A model generated the notes under the pieces. The model did no database searches and had not been told where the DNA came from. It saw nothing but the letters and a program-made list of their open reading frames with translations. From NCBI GenBank assembly GCA_027382625.1, contig JAJKFJ010021475.1, positions 1-14,195 of the forward strand: 14,195 nt of DNA. The letters run 5' to 3'. Of this stretch, positions 8,485 to 14,195 are shown piece by piece (position 1 is the first letter of the stretch; every line of letters begins with the position of its first letter). The position numbers and the translations under genes were made by a program. Origin of the DNA: Tetmemena sp. SeJ-2015. Taxonomy: Eukaryota; Ciliophora; Spirotrichea; Sporadotrichida; Oxytrichidae.

Positions 8485-8493
8485 ACAGATAAT
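8470..8493 (-). repeat. Right arm of 24-base inverted repeat
   Basis: The sequence aaaaatcgaggctgaa, continued to 8493, pairs inverted with 8163-8186. The inner 16 bases match at 15 positions. With the left arm it delimits a 331-base unit. I cannot define a target-site duplication outside the arms. Confidence 0.7.
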
Positions 8494-9676
8494 ATATTAA
8501 CCCATAATTAGAAAAATCGTATTTTAGTTGACTATTGAGTCTCTCTCTATATTTATCAGAATTGCTAAAGCAAATTTTATTTACTAATGCATGATAAGAA
8601 TTGAAATATTTACCTCTTTATTCTAGTTTTATTTCTAAATTATTTCCATAAATTTGCATTTTTAGTTTAAATTTATAAATTATAAATATCGGGAAATTTG
8701 TTAGTTTTATCTTTATCATATATATATTCTTATTAGTATTAATAAAATGATACACTTTTACCTAGATGGCAAATTATCTCAACATAAGAAATATGATTGC
8801 ATTCAGCTGCTATTTATTTAATTTAATGCTCCAGCACCAAAAATCTTCTTTTTGCTTATTGCTCAATTAATTTTTAATAAATACATCATTACTCATTTAT
8901 ACTTATCTATGAGTTCTTATTTTAGCTAATTAGAAAAACTTATTACAAAGAATATATTTTTTACATAAAGTATGATGTTTAAAGATAGGGTTGAAATTAT
9001 CTATATTATGATGTGTTTTTTAAAAAAATTAATTCAGTATTGAAATAAACCCAACAAAGATGAATCAAAATTATTGTGATAAATAATCAAGTTTAAATTA
9101 AATAAACAAAGGAACAAAGTAAAATGAATTAATAATTCATTAATTAAGACAAATGATAGTTTCATGCATATGTCCATTCAATATTTCTAGTGAGAAGTTA
9201 GATGAAAACATAGAAATTATTTTGTTAAAAAACTTATTTAATAAGAGAAGGTGGGATCATAACTTGTAAAAACAAATATGAACAATATTAAACATATCTG
9301 CTCCTTTTCTAAATTAATAGTTCTTTAGAGAATAATTTATAACTAAGAATAAAACTCTTTTTGACAGTTTAGTTTTAAAACTAAAAACGACTAAAATTTA
9401 CCCTTGGAGCAAATATTTTTTTAAAAAGAAACTATCATTTATTTTTTAATCTTACATAGGATATATATCGTTATTCTTAATCCGTACGATAAGTGCTGGT
9501 TTAAAAAATGATTTATAAATTACATTCCTAATATTTTACTTTACTTTACTATTTTTTTAATATTTTAGCTTAATTAATAAGACGAGTAAATATTCCTTGA
9601 TAATCTAAAAGGAAATAATTTTCATTAAATAAGCTAAAGGTATGAAAGAAATTTTATCGTTTGTAAGTTATTTTAC
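8494..9676. other. AT-rich region, nothing supported
   Basis: Long AT-rich sequence with many short A/T runs. I find no codon-like island, RNA gene or repeat of note. Open frames under the TAA/TAG=Gln code occur at the density expected by chance. Confidence 0.5.
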
Positions 9677-10042
9677 ATGCTAAATACAAGTAGGACAACC
9701 AAGGTTGGAGAATACAATTTCGATTATTTATTCATCTTATTATAAACAATATTTATTAAATAAAAACAACTAGTGTACCAATTAAATAAAAAACAAGTTT
9801 AGAGTCATATTGTAAAACCTATGGGTTCTTTTTGTATTATAATGGCCTAAAATAATTATTTATTATAATTTGATTTAAGATAAAATAAAGATATTCTCTT
9901 AATTAAAAGTGAATATTATAATTAAAAAATATAGTTAATTGAATTTTAAGGAGTTAAAAACAAAGTCTCGCTTTATTTTATATATTTACAAAAGAAAACA
10001 CTAATCCTTTTTACATATTTCTTAAAATATAATTTAACATGA
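9677..10042 (+). CDS. Candidate ORF, 121 residues, unidentified
   Basis: ATG 9677 opens 121 codons to TGA 10040-10042 under TAA/TAG=Gln. The N-terminus (MLNTSRTTKVGEYNFDYLF) and a middle stretch (GSFCIIMAQNNYLLQFDL) look more protein-like than the surrounding noise. I do not recognise it. In DNA this AT-rich, with TGA the only stop, frames of this length are common by chance, so the call is weak. Confidence 0.15.
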
Positions 10043-10158
10043 TTAGCGAATGTCTTTGATTATGGATAAAATATTTTTTGATAAAAGAAATTAAATATGC
10101 TTTGAAAAGTTTGTCATTAAATATCTTATTTATTACTTTACTTTTTCAATAGTATAGT

Positions 10159-10530
10159 ATGAGTTTAGCTATGCACTAAATTCACCCTCTCAAGCCTAAT
10201 ATTCATAAAAATTTTATGTTTCACTCAATAGCATCATCATCAAGTCCTGCATTTAGAAAATAATTTGAAGAATTTTAATTACCAGTATTAATGCGACCTT
10301 AATAAAAGTAACAGATTTTAATGAACACTACTAAATTCATTTAAATCAAACCTTAATTAAATTACCACCAATACAGAATAATATACTTTGCTGGAAATTC
10401 AGTTGACTTTATTATAAGCTCAATGACGCCATCAATACAATTAATTTAAAGATTTCCAATTAAACGACCAAAATAATAAATTTTCTTTTCGAAAATTCAA
10501 ACTGAAAAAATCTAAAATTTTAAATTATGA
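10159..10530 (+). CDS. Candidate ORF, 123 residues, unidentified
   Basis: ATG 10159 opens 123 codons to TGA 10528-10530, 116 bases after the preceding candidate and on the same strand. The translation includes SIASSSSPAFRKQFEEFQLP, IIYFAGNSVDFIISSMTP and RFPIKRPKQQ, a varied composition with Pro and Ser that is less typical of AT noise. A downstream ATG at the FMFHSIASS stretch is another possible start. The family is unknown. Length alone is not evidence here. Confidence 0.22.
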
Positions 10531-12800
10531 AGAAATATAAATAATATCTATTAAGTCATGCAATTTTTAAAATTATGTTATCCTAACTCTATAGTAAAAT
10601 TTTAATCTACAAATTTTTATTATTTCTAGAATTTGATCTAACTTCATAAGCAAAGAAGAGATTTCTAGAGAAAAAATATACAATTTTAATTAAGGGGGCT
10701 AACTTATATTCTATCTTCTTCATAAATTTTATAAAGCCGTTCTGCTTAATTTTCCCTTTAGTTTTTCCCATTATTTTTTAACCAAATCCCAGAATCACAT
10801 TAATTTTATAGACAATTATTATCTAAATTATAGTCTTTCCTATCTTAGTATAATTTTGAGAAGTGATAATATTTTGTTTAAAGAATCCTCTTTTAAAAAG
10901 AGTGCATGAAATATTAATTAAAATCTATTAATTTATTATAAGGAAATATATAATCAAACTCTTTCAATTCTATTTTTAATTTTTCTTTTATTTTCATTTA
11001 AATAAATTTATATGAGAGAAGGAATACTTCTTTCATTTTTCAAACAACTTCTAAATTTATAATTTTTCATGCTGTTTATTTCCATTGAGATCTGCTAATT
11101 CTTATTAAATTTATGGTTAATCTCTAAAATTCAAAAGATAAATTATAGCAATTTAAAAATTCATTTATGAATATTAGTTTTATTTTTTCTTCAAAGTGAA
11201 ATTTGAAATTTGAATTTTAGTATTTTATATATCAAGAGATGGCAGCAGCTGTATCACATTTATTGCAATAAAAAAAATAAAATAAAACATTTGTAATAAA
11301 ATTGCAGGTAGTTATGTCAATTAGAACAAAAATTATATGTTATGTAATATTTATAGTTTAAGAACAGCGAGAAAAGTGTCTATGTGGGCTATTTTGAGCC
11401 ATATCTATATATTTATACAAATTATATTACAGTTGTGAATTAAGTCAAAGTCTATGACTAGTAAAAATTATAAATTATAATATTTGCAAGTATCACAGCT
11501 ATTAATCTATTTCAGAACTCAATAAAGGATATACTAATTTGCTCAATATTATATCTCTCATCCAATTTATAAAATTGTAATAAAGGAATTTAATTCGTTT
11601 TTAGGGGAGGGGGTGAATTCACCTTAGACGAAATTTCCCAACAAATAACCTTTTATCTTTTTCAGCCAAGACTCAACATAAGAGAAATTTACTAAAATTA
11701 AAAGTAAAAAATATAGTTTAGGCAATTTTTAAAATAAAAATAATCGAGATTATCCTCATGAATAAGTAAATAATTTTATAAATACGACCTTTAAAAATAC
11801 TTTAGTACTACTACTCTAAACTAAAAAAATATGATAAAAAATGAATTCAAAAATATGGACTGGGATTATATTGGTAAAGATCATTATGAACATTTGCATT
11901 TAATCTCTCATTTCAACAATAAAAAAGATAATTTATTTTTAAACAGCTAGATTAATCCATTAAAAGATTTATTTTCTTGTATATCATTACAAAACAATTT
12001 GGATTGTCAAGTAATTTAATCCTTAAATTTATAAAATTGAGCATAATAACATACAAAACTTATTTAATTCTATAAAATATACAGCAAATGAAAATTATTT
12101 AAAAATCTGTCAGTTCAGAAAACAACAGGAATTTCACTTGCTAGTTGCTCTAATTGTATGGATTTATCAGTTTATTCACTAGCAAATATTTAATCAAAAT
12201 AAGTAGTTGGCTGTTTAAGCATATTATATTAAATTAATAATGACCCATTATAATATTCTAAAATTTATTTATTCAAATCAAATAAATTATTTGGGTAAGG
12301 GAAAAAAATATTCTTAAAAATCAATTTTAAGTTGGATAAATTTATATTTGAATAAAAGCAACGAATAAACAACGCAATCTGTTAATTCAGTATTTGGATA
12401 TGTAGTAGCTGACATAAACCTGTCCTGATTTGTTTTGCATTTTTAAATTTTAAGTATTTGTTTAGATACTCCTTCTAAATTTGAAGCTTACTATAACTCA
12501 GCTAAAGTTAAAGGAATGCTATTTTAATTTTATATTTATAGATACAGTTTACAGACTCAGTCACCAGATATTTTTAATTTCATATTATAGCTTGTTATTA
12601 AGTGAAAATCAAAGCATACTTATCTATAATAAATTATATAAAGAGACCTTAAAACCATTAAACCTATTAATTTTCTTTTTCGAGATACAGAGATTCTTTA
12701 TTTATTTTTACTAAATCCACGCCAAATAAATAAAAAAGATCATTAAAAAGATCAAGAAATATAAAGAGAGAAATTTTATAATTTATTGAACTTTCAATAC
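10531..12800. other. AT-rich region, nothing supported
   Basis: About 2.3 kb of AT-rich DNA. A perfect 12-base palindrome (ggtgaattcacc) lies at 11612-11623 just after a G run. A plus-strand open frame extends from about 12351 to TGA 12786-12788, including 12481-12714, but its Ile/Leu/Phe/Tyr/Lys-heavy composition fits chance. I see no RNA gene or repeat family. Confidence 0.45.
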
Positions 12801-12908
12801 TGTGCTGGAGTTGTTGCTTACTAAAACTCATCTGTAGATATCTTTATAACTCTAGCTACAACAGACGACTCAGCTAGATTTATATATTTTTATATTGATC
12901 CTTCCTGA
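12801..12908 (+). other. Candidate gene segment 1 of a split gene
   Basis: The plus frame starting at tgt 12801 is open to TGA 12906-12908 and is protein-like (CAGVVAYQNSSVDIFI, then TLATTDDSARFIYFYIDP). Its residue style resembles the next segments (13070-13185, 13724-13850), but it is in another phase, as expected if an internal eliminated sequence separates them. I could not find a convincing pointer repeat that restores the phase. It may also be read in a second open frame, so confidence is limited. Confidence 0.25.
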
Positions 12909-13069
12909 AACTTACTCCTACTAATATGTTCTCTAATACTTTAGCTACTTAGGTATTTCAGATTAAATTAATTATATTTAAGATTAAGAAGTTCGTATTT
13001 ACTGATTATGAAAGCTTAAATTTTGCTGTTCTATAAGTGACTTACTAAATAAAAAATATAATTTTTATT

Positions 13070-13185
13070 TACTCTGCTTATAATGGGGAGAGACTGTTTT
13101 TTAGTGGGCTATTTAAAACTTCTGGTCTCACTTACTACAAAGGGTTCATGTATTCTTTCGGGGACCCTAATTAGTATTAGATGCT
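13070..13185 (+). other. Candidate gene segment 2 of a split gene
   Basis: This plus-strand stretch of raised GC reads YNGERLFFSGLFKTSGL, then TYYKGFMYSFGDPNQYQML. It looks like part of a large extracellular-type or repeat protein, but I cannot name the family. The frame stays open leftward past an ATG at 12926. The segment would end at ATGCT (13181-13185), which recurs at 13724-13728 in the same codon phase. Confidence 0.4.
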
Positions 13186-13723
13186 CAGTTAATTATTTTC
13201 TTATTATTTGAATCTATAAAACTTTAGCCGAAATTTAGTATTGGCTAGCGCTTGTTCTAAAGCTCAAGATTGAGGATAAATGTTTCCCAAATTTTTATTA
13301 AAATATTTAAGATTACAAAAGTATCGCTAGCCCAATATAAGAATCGTGATCATACATCTTGTTAAAAAACTTAGAACCAAAAAATTTGGGAATTAGAAAA
13401 ATATCTTAAACTTAAAAAAGGAGATTCTTTTTAGCAATTAAAAGTTTCTTCTGATCTTATAATAAATTAAATACTAGCTTAACATTATTTCTTAATTACT
13501 AGAGCTATACATTCGGAGATTAATTTACTTAAATTAATGTATATTCCTAAGAAATATTCTCAAAATATTTTTCCATTTAATCACTATGAAATATATTTTA
13601 ACTTTATAAGTTTGCAAAATAAGTTCAAAAAATATATTAAGGAGATATAATTTGAGATTTCAATGAGACAGTGACATAAAATTCAATAAATTAGTTGACT
13701 AGAATCACTCCTAGAGTGGTTAA
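13186..13723. other. Candidate internal eliminated sequence
   Basis: This is a mostly AT-rich interval between two copies of ATGCT. It contains both in-frame TGA codons (13271-13273 and 13664-13666) that break the frame shared by its flanks. Removing it with one pointer copy (543 bases) would fuse the flanks in frame, as ...NQYQM-LYDVTAG.... It carries two interleaved inverted repeats: 13240-13250 with 13325-13336, and 13285-13295 with 13381-13391. A decayed gene or simple intergenic DNA is the alternative. Confidence 0.4.
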
Positions 13724-13850
13724 ATGCTATACGATGTTACCGCAGGTATCTCAAGCAGTGACACTGCTGGAATTATCTTTAACCTCAATTATGATTTCTC
13801 TTATGATGGAAGAGATAATACATCCTTAGCTTTTAAATTTTTTAGATTGC
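13724..13850 (+). other. Candidate gene segment 3 of a split gene
   Basis: Starting at ATGCT, the plus frame reads LYDVTAGISSSDTAGIIF, then NLNYDFSYDGRDNTS, in a GC-raised patch. It is in the same phase as 13070-13185. The composition turns AT-rich after about 13820, so the segment probably ends near there. The right border and the next pointer are not identified. Confidence 0.4.
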
Positions 13851-14195
13851 AGAAGTTAGGAATTTTATTTACCTAACCATAACAGGATTTAAATCCACAA
13901 TTTATTTTACAATATTGTTTGTAATTTAATTTATAAGAACTATTCTAAATTCTTTTTTATCTCAGTTAAAATTCAAAGATGAAGCATATTAATAGGAAGA
14001 TTCTTTCATTTAATCGTACATTCTTGGTATTTACGATAGCTATAATTCTTATGAAGTAAGGGGAAATATTATTGTAATATTAGAATTGAATGTTAAAAAT
14101 TTTCCAGAAACTAATTTAATTCAATCAATCAATTAATTAAATATATATACTTGAATTAATCAATCAATTAAATCAATCATTATATGACCACTTGT
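13851..14195. other. AT-rich right end with short TCAA-type repeats
   Basis: AT-rich DNA after the last candidate segment. From 14118 to 14180 it consists largely of repeated caatcaat and ttaatt units. The pair taattcaa and ttgaatta forms a loose inverted repeat around atatatata. There is no supported gene. Confidence 0.5.

Noticed and set aside
11612..11623. Perfect palindrome ggtgaattcacc as an operator or element end
   Set aside because: It is a lone 12-base palindrome with no partner repeat or gene nearby, so no function can be argued.
12481..12714. Plus-strand ORF of 77 codons
   Set aside because: It begins with TTG, is dominated by Ile, Leu, Phe, Tyr and Lys, and sits in an AT-rich frame that is open by chance.

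Overview
The window reads as germline (micronuclear) DNA of a ciliate, most likely a spirotrich or hypotrich of the Oxytricha/Stylonychia kind. Three points support this. (1) The one long gene, at 3975-6644, is open for about 890 codons only if TAA and TAG are read as glutamine (about 39 times); it ends at TGA. (2) Codon-like islands sit in very AT-rich DNA. (3) There is a decayed Tc1/mariner-family transposase in the same code, resembling the TBE transposons of hypotrich germlines. The species call is inference.

Layout. 1-1080 is AT-rich, with one weak coding-like patch on the minus strand (589-800) and one inverted copy of a 15-base repeat core (810-824). 1087-1592 is a degenerate tandem array of about 42-base units carrying that core. 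It stops just before a transposase reading frame (1619-2626, plus strand, at least two frameshifts). A second, also frameshifted, reading frame runs convergently on the minus strand (about 2730-3605). Together 1087-3605 looks like one decayed or poorly sequenced transposon. 3606-3974 is a spacer with a small ORF and four copies of a 10-base repeat. 3975-6644 encodes an ATPase of superfamily 2 with SecA-like motifs (PTASGKT, DEYD, SAT, QMRGRSSR). It is uninterrupted except for one in-frame TGA, which lies inside a possible 15-base intron.

From 6645 to the end the DNA is AT-rich with islands of raised GC. One (about 7660-7815) has protein-like readings on both strands. One (8163-8493) is bounded by 24-base inverted repeats and contains a short ORF with a ciliate-type 30-base intron. 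Near the right end, 12801-12908, 13070-13185 and 13724-13850 look like pieces of one split gene. The last two share the 5-mer ATGCT in the same codon phase. Both TGA codons that interrupt the frame fall in the stretch that recombination between these repeats would remove, as expected for two macronuclear-destined segments around an internal eliminated sequence.

In AT-rich DNA where TGA is the only stop, open frames of 100 or more codons arise often by chance. Most ORF-like stretches between 6645 and 12800 are therefore reported at low confidence.
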